Positions 10,494 through 22,523 of a DNA stretch of 64,000 bases are shown here, piece by piece. Origin of the DNA: Bigelowiella natans CCMP2755. Its lineage: Eukaryota; Cercozoa; Chlorarachniophyceae. The notes beneath the pieces are model-generated. The model saw only the letters and a list, made by a program, of their open reading frames with translations, had not been told where the DNA came from and ran no database searches. The stretch is from contig ADNK01000427.1 in the NCBI GenBank assembly GCA_000320545.1, forward strand, positions 1-64,000. Direction: 5' to 3'. The stretch's first letter is position 1, and each line of letters starts with the position of its first letter. Position numbers and translations under genes: made by a program.

Positions 10494-11436
10494 AACTCCA
10501 GATGTCAGTCATTATGACAAACCTTTCACTTCCAAACGTTTCTATTTTTGTTGTTTCTACCGTATTAGATACAAAATGTGTTTAGAAGTCGCGATTTATG
10601 CTTCACTAAAATTTGACTTCTGACATTAAACTTGTGGGCCAATCGTGGATTTTTTTTTAATATAATGTTTATGATCTGTATTTGTCATGATGCTAATAGT
10701 AGTCACCCTAAAGAATCGTTCTGGCATTTCATGTTTATATCACCGATTTGTTCGTTATGCTGACACTTGCGCACTAGAAATAAAAGTCATATAGCAACGC
10801 ATGCATACATACAGTAGCCCTGACCCATCTAGCCATCTTGATGGCCATGCGACGCGACGCGGCTTATTCGCCAGGCTTGCAGCCGCGCTCTAATAACGTA
10901 GCTAGCTAGCACAAAACGCACACTGCTAGCTAGCTAGCTAGGTTGTTGGAGTTCAACTGCCTGGCGGCGGTGTGCGTGCAGCATGGACTAGTGGAACATA
11001 GTTAGCAAGTTAGTATCGGCACTACGCGGCAAGGACGCCAACAACCATGCCACCGCAGCGCACTTTTTCTTACACGCTACTAGCACTAGAGCACGGCAGG
11101 GCACGATCGATGCGTAGAATTTCGTCTTTGCATCGTTGGCATAGCATCCTACGGTTAATAATGATAATTTCAACCGCAGCTAAGCAAGCTTTACCGTATA
11201 ACCATGCCCAAAATATATACAAGCGTACACCACACAAAAACTGTGATTTTAAATTACGCCGATGTGATGGCTGAATTTCACTTTAGTCTGAATATGAATT
11301 AGCTGATGCAATACGCAATGCCGTGAGAGAAATTTAGGAACGATTTACTGTCACATCTAACATATCAACGTGTTCTGTTATTTTATCACATCATTAAATC
11401 TTATGATCTTAGGAGAAGAAGAGGGTTTCAATCACT
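10494..11436. other. convergent spacer with CTAG palindromes
   Basis: No gene seen. At about 10900-10943 two (GCTA)n/(CTAG)n blocks separated by about 15 bases form a strong inverted repeat that could fold as a hairpin. The rest from about 10790 to 11110 has the TGCA/CTAG-rich texture of other tail-to-tail spacers. Confidence 0.55.
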
Positions 11437-12661
11437 TTATTGGAAACCAGTCCTCCTTATTCGCTTGCGTTGTCTTGGCGTGTTTCGTGGAGTCATCCTG
11501 CGACCAGCGACTTTGTAAAATCGCTTATAGTCCTCCGCCGAGACATACTTCTTTAATATTGTTAGGAATGTGCCGCCAGTACTCCGATTTCCTTTTCCGT
11601 CCTTGCGTTTCATGCCTCCATTTCGAAGACAATCAGCAGTCTCTTTGCAGATCTACAAAATATTCACTTTTTCACACTGATTGGAGATTAGGTAGAGTTT
11701 TATTTTACCTGCAATGATGTAGTGATGCCAATTTCCTTGACAACCAAGCTTATTAGCGCTGCTTTTGGTTCATTTAGTATTTTCACTAGCCTGTTCGCAA
11801 GAACGTGAGGATCTCTAGATCCCTTCAGATCCTCCAGTTGCATTGCTGAATCAAAGGGGGAATCCATCCCCCGAGAATTTTTACGTCTATTTGAGGAAAC
11901 CACTGGAGACGAGTTTGATTTCTCGAGATCAAACAATTTCTTGGGTGCCAAATCGTATTCTGACAATCATAAAGACTCAGCTAAATGATACTTTAAGAGT
12001 GTGTCGATTGTTTACCTTGTTTAAGATCCACGTAATCCGGGGTTTGCAATGTCTTTTTAGATCCCGAAGCTGCCTCGGCATACGATTTTTTATGCTGAGT
12101 GGGGGTCGGAGTAAAGTCAAGGTTCAATTGTCCTCTATTGGTTTTCGCGGTTGGAGTTTCCGGAGATGTTGAAGTTGGCAGAGAGGCGTAGGATTCCTTC
12201 AGCGGAGATTGTTGCATCTTACTTTCGCCCACTTTTAGAATCTCGAGTGCCTCCGCAATAGTATCTTCTAATTTTTTGGAGTCGCTTACAAGTTTCAATT
12301 GTTCATCGTCATCAAGTTCCAGCATCATCCCAACAAGTTTGCATGCTGTCTCAGGAAACCTCGATTGAATGTTCTCATACAGAATCTCTCCGATAGCCTG
12401 GCGACGCTCATCATCCTCGATTCCTTCAAGATGTTCGAGGACTTTGCCAGAATTTGATGCAGGGGCAGGAGCAATAGAATTGATCATTTTCGACAGCGCA
12501 GATCTCTTCGTTTGGTTTTTGGGGCTTTCCCGAAGGCGGAGAGGAGGGACAGGTTTTATTTGAGGTAGATTTGGAAGCGATTTTGAGTTACCCTTCATGT
12601 CGTAAGCAGGAAAAAGATGGCATTGTATGAAAGGTTTCCGAAACAGTGTCCCGCCAGACAT
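11437..12661 (-). CDS. MLLE (PABC) domain fused to PHAX RNA-binding domain
   Basis: Three exons (12016-12661, 11709-11959, 11437-11652) join in phase to 370 residues. Residues about 84-143 form an MLLE/PABC domain: RRQAIGEILYENIQSRFPE, then KLVGMMLELDDDEQL (canonical KITGMLLE-type core) and an EALEIL closing helix. This is the module of poly(A)-binding protein and UBR5 that binds PAM2 peptides. Residues about 266-345 form a PHAX-type RNA-binding domain: LANRLVKILNEPKAALI, then NGGM, then STGGTFLTILK, matching the EPKA and NGG...TPGG-F signature of PHAX, the snRNA export adaptor. The C-terminus is very basic. Ser/Thr-rich linkers separate the domains. The start is uncertain: Met at 12661 is used, an upstream in-frame extension exists, and Met 22 is an alternative. 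Head-to-head with the DOMON gene, 268 bp apart. Confidence 0.85.
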
Positions 12662-12929
12662 GTTGCGATTTCCTGTTTCTTTGAAATTATTTATTTTTCG
12701 TCCTGGAAAATAATGATGTCGCACACGAAGAATCCAATAATCACCATCGTGCGCAACAATGCGAAGTGTTTTAAGAGAAAAATGGACATTCAAGAGCAAA
12801 ATTGCATCAACCATGAAAAAAGACCTGTATTTGAAGGGATTTTACGAGCAGAACAAGTAGAACTCTATGAAATGGCCGCTAATCCTCAATCTTTACATCA
12901 CGTGCAGTTATTATTCGTAGTAGTGCACG

Positions 12930-14359
12930 ATGGAGGAGGTCATCTCACGATTCCTGTTTGTCTTTGGCTTACTTGCTGCTACAACAGCCGCTCCGATCAC
13001 GGGCAGGATTGAACTCGATGGGCCCGATTTTCAACTCTCATGGAAACTGTCAAATGCCTCAGCGGCGGGGCAAGGCGAAATCGAATTCACCCTGGATTGG
13101 AGGGGGGGATACGACTGGGCAGCCTTTGGCCTCCACCCAAAACCTGGATCAGGCATGCCTAATGCAGAAATCTTCATGTGTAATCCCTCATCAAATGATG
13201 ACAAGTTTTGCCAAGTGCGCTACACGGAAAATGGATATAATGCCCCGGAAATCAGCCCCAGCCAATACATAAAGTTGATTTCATCTTCAAGGGATCCTAA
13301 AACTGGAACTGCGCAAGCTGTCTTCAGCCGCCCTGTGCTCGCTGACTCTGCATCTAAAATATCTTATCAAATTGGCTATAATACTACAATGGGGCTCATA
13401 TATGCACGTGGTGCGTGGCAGCAAGGAAATCCAATTAAACATGACGGAACTGCGGGCCGCTCGGAGGTTAATTTTTTCAACAATTCACCTGAACCTGGAC
13501 CTCCGACGCCCGCACCTACTCCTGCAGCGAAGAAGGCAGGGGTTTGGCCAAGTCGTCATGATGCCAACATGACGATAGCCATGAGCCAACCAGTGAAAGA
13601 CAACCGCACTCTCACGACTGGTCTCCGTGCTCGACTCCGGTATGACTTTCCTGCTCGTTCTCAGTTATGGGAATACTTTGATATGGAGACCAGAGCACCT
13701 GTAGGTGGTGAATTATGGATCGATGAGATCCTGTACTCCTTCGACGGTAAGGACAACTGCGCTGTCACTAACATGACTTTCGATATTATATCGCCCAACT
13801 GGCTACAAGGAACACATTATGCTTCCACTAATTTCCTCCTTCGTCAATCGGTCTCGAAGTTTACAGAGGAAGAAACAGCCTGCAACTTCAGCGACTACAC
13901 CCTCTCGGATCTATTTCAGTTGCCGAATACAATTGCAATGACGAATAGTTGGCTTGTGGTGGACAGGTATCTGGATAAATGTGGATTATTTTGATTACTG
14001 TATTTCTTTTCGCAATTTTTAAAAATCATCGTGCATCGTAGAAGAAACACGTTGTCAAAACCCCCACAGATTCTCCCATTAATTTACTTTTCTGTTCCAT
14101 CAGTCCAATCGCCGAACCCATTCGACTTGAGGGACCTGATGATTTCAACGAACCAACGTATCGTAGCATTCTCGAATACAGAACCTTCAAGCCGGTCAGC
14201 AAGTTTGATGCAAGCGTATTCGCAATTCCTGCGCCCTGCAAACAAGAGGCCCTTCGCCTGTTTGGTAACGCAGATAGAGAGTCAGTTTCGCTACCCCAGT
14301 ATAAGGGAGGGACTCATACGGCCTTCTTTTGGAACCTTGCCCGAGAAACGAGCAATTAA
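12930..14359 (+). CDS. secreted or surface DOMON-domain protein
   Basis: Two exons (12930-13966 and 14104-14359) join in phase to 430 residues. A signal peptide is evident (FLFVFGLLAATTAAP, residues about 8-22). Residues about 25-180 resemble a DOMON domain: FQLSWKLSNASAAGQGEIEF, then a W-AFGLHP segment and a -GMPNAEIFMC- strand, ending near IYARGAW. DOMON folds bind haem or sugars in extracellular proteins. A Pro-rich linker (PEPGPPTPAPTPAAKK) leads to a second region of about 230 residues that I do not recognise, with several N-x-S/T sites and paired cysteines. No transmembrane segment is visible after the signal peptide, so secretion is likely. The protein ends ARETSN at 14357-14359. Confidence 0.75.
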
Positions 14360-15307
14360 CTACACGAGTTATACACCTGAACACTGCGTTTTCGCGAATG
14401 GCACGCTCGTGAAAAGTACCTTCAAATCGAAACATTCAACGTTCAGCACGTCGAGCGTCCATGAGTGCTGTGATGATAGCTCGCATTTGTGTTGATCAAG
14501 TCCAGAAGTTGTGCTGGGTAGATAGAGACGTTATGTGTGTTGAAAAGATTTAACATGTTCATTACATCTGTCTCATACATAGAGAATATATGCAAATTAC
14601 TTGTCTCTTTCCCTTGCCTGCTAAAAATAGCACGATGTGCATGGCAATGTCGTTCTGGCGCATCCACGCACGTGCACTGCCGCCCGCTGACGCTTGCATG
14701 ACTCATGATGGCGCATGCTACATAAAAACTTATGTGTGCGCGTCACATCATTAAAATGCTGTTTTAATTCTGCGCCTTTTACGCCATCGACTTTGCAAAA
14801 ATGTTAAAACTGACTTCGATCATGCACACCATCGTTTACCAAGCAATCCAGCAATATCTGCTGAACAGCGGAGAATATATTTCGTCGGCCGTCGGCCGTG
14901 CATACGATATTTACGTATCAGTATATATCAGGACTGTGGCAGAAACCAACAGATGCAACATTAGCGCTGTAGCCGCTGCATTGCACAGCTACATCAGGAT
15001 GACCATTGAAAAAATTTAATTCTTCATCACATCCGTCTCATATATCAGGACTTATTTGTATTCTCACGTGCAAACGACTTTTCCACTACCATTCACAAAG
15101 GCTCTGCGTCTCCACACGAGCTCGAGCCTAGGCAGTCTACGTGTGCATCGGCAGCATGCACCACAGCACAGCTAGACCTTTTGCGTTTTCTTAATGATAC
15201 ATTTGCATTTATTCCGACGTTCCAAATTATTAAAGATCGCCTGGAAGTCAGTGTTTTCATCATGCAAAAATTATTCGCTTATTATCTGGGTCAGACTTTT
15301 GCTAAAA
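14360..15307. other. convergent spacer carrying two members of a dispersed repeat
   Basis: Between the 3' ends of the DOMON and carrier genes. It contains one full copy (14964-15048) and one partial copy (about 14540-14580) of the dispersed element described separately. No coding signal. Confidence 0.65.
14964..15048 (+). repeat. dispersed ~85-bp element, copy 1
   Basis: Runs from GCGCTGTAGCCGCT through AGGATGACCATTGAAAAAAT to CACATCCGTCTCATATA. It matches 37883-37968 almost base for base in the same orientation and 50251-50342 in the opposite orientation. A shorter relative covers the 3' part at about 14540-14580. Confidence 0.85.
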
Positions 15308-16271
15308 TTAAAAAAATCTGTCCCAAAAAGATCCTGCCATCTCGAACATATTCAAGATGATGAAATTATGCAACCAATTTGCACCAGCTGTAACACTAGC
15401 ACCCCGATACAATCCAAAGAGTCCTTCATCACGTGCAATCTTTAGAAATGCCATTGCCAACCCAGTGTATTTGTTCGGTGATGCTATGATACGATTTCTA
15501 ACCGAATCAAACGGGGCCATGAAAAGTGTAACACAGCAAGATGATAAAGCACTAAACATGACGGTCTTCATTGTTGCATTTACGTCGAGATGTGATCCTG
15601 CTCTTTGCTGTAGAAAATCAAATGATGCAACTCCTGTTATGTTGTTGACAACAGTACGCGCCATAGCTGCGGGGAACACCTTTCAAAAATACCTAAGTCA
15701 GCGACAGTAGAGCGTTGTTGTGATATTGTGAAGAACCACCTTTTTGAAATCAGAGGCAAATTTGGGACAGCAGAGCAGAGAGGATAAGCCGTGAAATACA
15801 TGTCGATATCGAGATATTCCATACCACATGTCTTTTATCTGACGAATCTTGATTTTATCAAAAGGAATCTGCAAAGGTACTGCGAGTACTCCTGCAGCTG
15901 TAGCGCATGCTATGAGTTCCTGAAAAGATAATGCCTCTCCATTTTTGGCATCGGAAATTTTTCTTGTAAAAATACGATGCAGTCCAACACGAGTGACACC
16001 ATAAGTCCATTGGCGCATAACTTCACTCGAATATCCAGTCCAAAACCCCCCCACTCCTTCGTACTTCGCAGTACTCTTCAATATGTCTATACCATTTGCA
16101 GCGGCTTTCCTTGGAAGTACCGCATTGGGACTTTGGTAGTAGCAAAATGAGTATACACTGGTGGGGACATATGAAGAGCTCAGTAGTTGTCGCCTGATTC
16201 TAATAACGTCTGTTAGAAAATTAAAAGGAAGTATTAAGCCTCGGAAAGTCACAGAGAGAACGAGGGAAAGG

Positions 16272-16314
<43 letters not shown>

Positions 16315-16515
16315 CATCGATGTCAAAGTTTAATCACCAAGAGGGGCTGTGATCCCAGATGCAAAGCTTGCGGATACCCCTGCGCAGAAGAGATTACGAC
16401 TAACCATTATCAAGTCTTTCTGTTTTGATGGTTCTCTCCCCTTAACTGCAGGATGAAGACGACATTTATACATTGCAATTAAGCCTAACGAAGATATTAC
16501 AGCGAAAATATCCAT
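15308..16515 (-). CDS. mitochondrial carrier family (SLC25) protein
   Basis: Three exons (16338-16515, 15740-16209, 15308-15679) join in phase to 339 residues. Three carrier repeats are visible by their matrix-gate motifs: PLGDVIRIRRQ (split across intron 1), PFDKIKIRQ and PFDSVRNRI. The second and third fit the P-x-D-x-x-K/R signature; the first has PLGD. Between them are typical helix-end motifs such as EGVGGFWTGYSSEVMRQ with TYGVTRVGLHRIF, and DEGLFGLYRGASVTAGANW. The R-Q-x-T-Y-x-x-T-R segment resembles the dicarboxylate/oxoglutarate/UCP branch, so a dicarboxylate-type substrate is likely but not proven. Intron 1 carries a GA/CT microsatellite. The N-terminal 40 residues are an extension with a hydrophobic stretch. 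Confidence 0.88.
16268..16312. repeat. (GA)n microsatellite in carrier intron 1
   Basis: Uninterrupted GA dinucleotides on the + strand (CT in the sense of the carrier transcript), forming a long polypyrimidine tract within the intron 16210-16337. Confidence 0.85.
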
Positions 16516-17128
16516 TTTCTAACACAAACAAGAGAAGAAAATAGAGGTATTGGTAAGCAATTTTCACCCCCGCTACATCATCCGAAACGCAATGTTCCAA
16601 GAGCGAAAGCTTGCAGGGGGGATTCCGATGCAAACACGTGCAACGCGCCGTCGCTATCATGCTACTAGAAGTAACTACTCGGTTTAGAACAATTGTGTTA
16701 CTCTACGTTTCTTCCGGAAGCTGGTTGGTTGAGGAAGAGGGTGCGAGCTTGCAACAACCAACCACGCCCACATTTGGGTACTACTGCTCGTTGTACTCAC
16801 AGAAACAAGCAATCACTGGTCGGCAGGTCTCAGTCACCTCTTCTCATTGTTAGGCTACTCCCCCCGCTACTAACGGGAACTGCCACAAACCCGAAGAAAT
16901 CAAACCGATGTATGAATAAATAAAAGGGTTCTATTCTGTTTTTGCGACAATCATTCTGAGGCCTTTTTGTAGGATGTTTCCCAGTACTACATGTACGGCA
17001 TGAAATGGGCATTTCCGCTGTTCATCGGCCTGCAGAGCCAGCACCGACATCGGCACAGCAGGACGGAAGCAGAGGGGTACCACACTTGCGACCTATCTCC
17101 CAGTGGGAGGCGGACAAACTAGCCGAGA
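16516..17128. promoter_or_regulatory. divergent intergenic region containing a dispersed repeat copy
   Basis: Presumed shared 5' region of the carrier (-) and MIP (+) genes. It includes about 200 bp (16549-16751) repeated in inverted orientation at 24922-25124. No exon is supported, though a short upstream exon of the MIP gene cannot be excluded. Confidence 0.5.
16549..16751 (+). repeat. ~200-bp dispersed repeat, copy A
   Basis: From ATTGGTAAGCA-TTTTCACCCCCGC to the GAAGAGGGTGCGAGC segment, this matches the reverse complement of 24922-25124 with scattered substitutions and a few small indels. The most conserved core spans AAACGCAATGTTCCAAGAGC and AGCTTGCAGGGGGGATTCCG. No terminal inverted repeats or transposase frame were seen. 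Confidence 0.85.
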
Positions 17129-19431
17129 ATGGTCGGTTTGAAAACCACTGTTCAAAGAGGAATAGTTTCATCTCTATCCCTTCTTCTTCTTCCATTGTCC
17201 CTACTGCTAATCTACATTCTTGCCATTTCATCTTCATCCAGTGCTCCACAAACGCAATATCAGAGAACTACCACTCAGAGAGTAGTAGTACCCTTAAGAT
17301 TGTCCTGCAAGGGGACAGGCACCACACGTAAAGTTGGATTCCATCCAATTCCAATAGATCAGGTTAGAGAACAACCTGCGGGACGACGACGACAATGGAA
17401 TTATGGTTCCAGTAGAGGGTGGTTCACAACCAGATATCCATCTCGCTCGGTACAACTCCCAGCTGCAGGAAAAGGTTTCGGCAGTAGCGATAAGGGTGGA
17501 AAACGCAGCTCAGTCTCAAAGAAAGACGGCAAAAAGTTGCAGCAGTCGTCAGAAGAAGAAATCGCCCTTCAGAGTGTGTCTCAGCAGAGGGATCCCAATG
17601 CGCTACCAGATGGTGCTCCACCATCGGATGATCTCCCGCCTTGGAGTCAGGTTCTCATGACTGTTCTGTTGTTTAAATACTACTCCATTTTAGAATCGCG
17701 AGCGAGAACTCAATAAAATGATAATAATGATACTAAATGATATGATTTAGGACGATGAGCGAGAGTTGAACAAACTAATTGGGGAAGGCTGGCAAGACCA
17801 GATGAAAGCTGAACTTGATGCCGAACAAACGCGAAGAATAAAAGCGACAAAAGACTCCGCAGGCAATTCCGATGTGGCAAATCCCCATTATGACGACATA
17901 CACGGACCTCTTGGCCTGGGTGTCACGCCTCTGATCCCTGAATCGTACAGCATCGTCGGGAATACTACATTGTTGCGATGTCAGCAGTACTATCAAGAAA
18001 TTATGGAGTACATTAAGGATCAGGACACTGCCGCTGCTGCTGCTACTGGTGGTGGTGGTGGGGGAGGAGGCGATAACAGCGAACAGCCTCAGGTGCCAGT
18101 CATACGTCTTCTGGATGAAACGCTTGCAAACCTGCATACCACCCTTGATAGCCTGATCACTCTCAATGCTCTCACCAGTGATGAGGAGATTAAAGAAATC
18201 ATCCCCCCTACCATTAACATCCTAGCAAACTTTGAGACAGAGCTAAGGCTAGATCCTGATTTGGCAAAAGCAATTGCAAATGATCTGAAGGGGAAAGGCC
18301 CTCTCCACACTGAAGAAGAGAAAATCTTAGCTCAACGTTGGGTAAAAGAGTGGAAAGAATCTTCAGCATCAATGCCGCTAGCAAAGCAGGCACAGACACG
18401 TGAACTTCTCTCAATCTTATTTTCAGCGATGTCGGAATATACGGAAAATATATACAACAATAATCGAACATTAACAGTAACAAGTGATGTAGCAATGTTT
18501 CTTCCACAGCAGCAGCAGGATGTTCTTAAATACTACCTGGGACTTTATGATGAAACACCTATCCCTCGCGGTCAAAATCTTACCCTCCCAGCTAACATAT
18601 TCTTTGCGGGGCCTTTCCTCCGACACATACCATATGGTAAACTAAGGGAAGAGATGTACTATAAGTATGAATCGATTCCAGAAAACTTGAATGTTTTGGA
18701 GACGATCCTCGATGCTCGCTATAAGTTAGCAAACCTCTATGGAAAGGAGACGTATGCCCATCTCACAACAGAAACGAGCATTTTTGAAGATCCACAGCAT
18801 GTCGTAACGTTTTTGGAAAATGCATCAAAAAAAGTGCTGCCAAAATCACATGCCCAAACGAAAATTCTCGAGAATCTTAAACGACAAACAGAGGTCAGTT
18901 TTCACAATTTTAATAACATCATCCAGAAGATTGGTTCAACGGAATTTGTACATCATTCTCATCCTTTTCCTCTCCTTCCTCTTTTTCTTTTTTTCTTCTT
19001 GTTCTCCTCTCTGAATAAAGGGGGTTGATACTGCTATCAATGACTGGGATATTGAGTATTACGTGTCAAAGGCTAGTGGTTCCATGGCAAATTTGGAGTA
19101 CGATAAGGTGGGTACCTACTTGTACGTCATCTTCCATGTTGCTGTAGTGGTAGTAGTAGTAGTAGAAGTACCTTAATTTAGTGAGATCGACATTACAGTC
19201 ACACATATTTTGTATGACTTTACCATCTAGGTCAAAGAATACTTTCCAATCGATGTAGTTGTGGATGGGATGCGGTTTGTCGCCGAACGTTTATTTGGAG
19301 TCAGTTTCATTGACGATACAGCTAAGGCTTTCGAGAAAGGTAAGCTGATGGCATGGAAATATGTTGGATAACGAGAGGGTGCCATCAAACTGCCTTATAT
19401 GTTACATGTAAATCGTGTTTGCGTTTGTGTT

Positions 19432-19470
<39 letters not shown>

Positions 19471-20836
19471 CACAATGTTGGAAATCCTTTCGATCGGAAT
19501 ACACTTTGATGTCGTAATGAAAATCATAAAAATGGTGTTTGTTGGCTCAGGTGACCTCTGGGATGCAAGTATTGTGCGTCTGAATGTGAGGGATAGCAAC
19601 GATGATGCGGCCCTAGGCTACATATACCTTGATCTCTTTGATCGTAGCTACAAACAAAAAGAGGCGCTTACTCTTCGTGCGAGGGCAGGATATAGGTAGC
19701 AAAACACAATACTTGTAATCGCAGTACATATCATGGGTTTTTGTTCTCTCCAAGATTTAATTTGTATACCTCTTTTCTCCTTCCCCCCTCCCCCTCTCAC
19801 TCTCATTTGCAGTCGTCGTCATAGCACTACTGGGAAAAGGGAAAGAAGGGGAGCTCGCACAGTTCTTTCAACATCAATCGCAGCCAATGATGATCCTGAG
19901 AAACCCACACTCCTCACGCACGAAGAAGTGAGAACTCTGTTTCATGAATTCGGCCACTGCCTACATGAAATCCTATCAGACACGGAAAGCTATGGGACTT
20001 CTGGATGCCAAGGGCTTGGGGCGCAAACCGATTTTGTTGAAATTGCGGCTGTTATGATGGAACGTTTTGCTTGGGTAAGACTACGCAACGACGGCATGAT
20101 AAGTTTGTTCGCATGATATACTTTCTTAAAGTGCGTATCGCTGTTTTCTCCATTGTCATCGAAATTTCTGTGTGTTGACGAATCAATAGGATCCCCGCGT
20201 ACTCGGAACTTTCGCGACACACTACAAGACACGTGAACCACCCCCTGATAAAATGTTACTTAATCTTGCGAATACAAGAAAGGCATTTGCTGCGGTAGGG
20301 AAGTGTTGTGTGAGCAGTGATCGTTTAGAGATGTTTGTGTAGTAACATTTCTCGAAATACTGTAGAGGAGTGAAGACTAAAGCTCATTGATAACATGGTA
20401 GGTTCGGGCACAAGAAAAAATCGCTTTTGCACTTCTTGATCAAGAGTACGTGAAAAAGTTACAGAGCCTTCCAAATCTGAATTATGGTGTACATCTCTAT
20501 CGTGGTCCAAATCTTGACAATTCTCTTCTAATGGTCTTTTCTATGCTTACTCAGATTATTTGTGCGTTCCTTCCACTATTGATCATTCATGCCAATATAA
20601 ATCATCACCAGGTATCACAGTGACTGGAGTGCTCACGCCCAGGTTGAGGAGGATAAGGGGAAGAAGGAGGAAAGTGATGATCCTGCTCCATCACGAACAA
20701 GCAGCCTTATGAGTAGAATTTTCAGTCAACATTTCCCAGTCAAAAGCGCACGGTAAGTCGTGTCTCTCATTTCGTATTTGAACGCTTTGAGGATATTTTA
20801 GTGCCGTTGTGTTATAAGCTCTATCTTATATCATAC

Positions 20837-20908
<72 letters not shown>

Positions 20909-21217
20909 TTCCTGCTGCACCCATAAATCACTAAAAGGAATCCATTTGGAGGCTCATGGGAAACGAAGTGGAGCCACTTAGCAGAAGCTGCCTATGCCGG
21001 AAGCTACTTCACGTACATCGTGGCAGAAGTTGTTTGTGCAAATATATGGGAAAAACTCTTTGAAATAGATCCCCTGAACATTGAGGCAGGAAAAACATAC
21101 CAAGAACACGTTCTTGCCCCAGGAAACAAAAAAGATCCAAAAGGAGTACTTCGTGATCTACTTGGAGATGACTATTTAAATCTCGATGCATGGTTGCGTT
21201 CGATGGGAGCCTTATAA
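17129..21217 (+). CDS. M3-family zinc metallopeptidase, mitochondrial intermediate peptidase-like, 10 exons
   Basis: Exons 17129-17650, 17751-18893, 19021-19107, 19231-19339, 19551-19695, 19813-20074, 20190-20294, 20402-20533, 20643-20752 and 20938-21217 give 964 residues. The zinc motif HEFGH sits at about residues 713-717 (DNA 19943 onward) inside TLFHEFGHCLHE, followed by QGLGAQTDFVEIAAVMME with the third zinc ligand Glu. This TDF-E-x-x-x-x-M-E context is typical of mitochondrial intermediate peptidase (Oct1/MIP), which trims octapeptides from imported precursors, and of related oligopeptidases. The N-terminus has a hydrophobic stretch (about residues 14-35) and a long basic, Ser-rich leader before the peptidase fold, consistent with organelle targeting or membrane anchoring. 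A poly-Gly run lies near residue 275. Introns hold (GT)n and (TA)n repeats. The exon 8/9 junction is the least certain. Confidence 0.87.
19434..19469. repeat. (GT)n microsatellite in MIP intron
   Basis: GT dinucleotide run in the intron between exons ending at 19339 and starting at 19551. Confidence 0.9.
20843..20902. repeat. (TA)n microsatellite in MIP intron
   Basis: Two TA blocks separated by a TGTACA hexamer, inside the last intron (20753-20937). Confidence 0.9.
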
Positions 21218-22523
21218 ATAGACTGTATGACCAAAATTTGCCCATCTTTCCTTTTGCATGAAACAATCATTCGTTGCACAATTTGATGAAGAAAGCGGAT
21301 TTGCTGAGGAGTTTGGAATTGTTTTGCATGCGCGTGCTACGCTAACAGACCCTAGGACCTGCTGTGGCAGATTGAACCGCAAAGATGGTCTAACGACAAT
21401 TGAATTTCAAGCTAGAACTAGTAGTGTAAAACATGCATTCAATGACGCACGACAAGTCATTCCGTGCTGGCATCTTCAGCGCATACCAGCACTGCATGTG
21501 ATCACATGATCTTGAACTTGCTAGCTTGGTGCAGTTCAAGCTAGACTAGTAGAGTCATCCAGTTGTTCGATCATTTGTTTTTCTACATTTTCTTGCTCTG
21601 TGGTGCTCAATGTGGATGCGCGCATGGTGGTGCAATGCTAGCAATGCTGTGCGCGTCGCATGCGATCATCACGTTCTCAACTCTAGGCACTGTCAAGCTC
21701 TGCTGTGATTTTTTGTGCAGCTGACGTGAGGACATCGTTTGCACAGTCGATCCTTTGTGAAGATCGAACTAGCGAAACTCATTGCAATTTCGCATCGCGC
21801 AATGAACGCTAGAACGGCAGCAATCGGTGATCGAGCAATCGGATAGTGCACGTGCTAGCGTGTGCACCACTTCCAGGCTTGTTTGACTTCGATTCACCGC
21901 AACTTTGTCGTGCACGTGCCAAGCAGCTAGCCAGCCTCGTGCAGGACACGCACGTCGTGTGGTTCAGGACATCCAAATCGAAGTGGCCATGCGCACAGCA
22001 CGCACGGACGCACAGCAGCACTGCCCTTGGCCCCGCAGTGTTTTGGAAATGTAGTTCCTCATCATTGTTCATTGTTCACAACGTGTTCGTTGTGTGCAGG
22101 CGGTGAACAAATCCACAACGACGATGATGATGATGATCACAGTAGACCCAAAAAAGTCCATCCTAACCACAACTAATCCTCTTCATCTACCCCCCTCCCT
22201 GTCGTCTCTCCTTGGCCCATCTCATGCATGCTCTCCATGATCTCTTCCTCCCTCCCTCGAAAAGAGCATCGTGGGTGGGGAACGACCAGCATGCGCTTGA
22301 CGAATGTCGGCGAGTCGCACTTTCACTGTGTTTCCGGTGCAAAATCCTGTCTTGGTATTTTTTAGAGGATTTTGAAATTATTGCTTGTCGCAGACATCAG
22401 GTCGCATCATATCTTCAGCGGGTTTCGAAGAGGCAACTTCAGACAACGTGATTGTGATGGATGGCTGGGCAGGTCTCATGATGACCCTTTCGAATCAAGC
22501 ACACCCTCATCACGAGCGGTAGC
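21218..22523. other. tandem intergenic spacer upstream of the GT8-like gene
   Basis: No gene supported. The stretch has the TGCA/CATG/CTAG-rich texture seen in tail-to-tail spacers, although it separates two genes on the same strand. Short GAT/GAC repeats occur near 22120. Confidence 0.55.
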
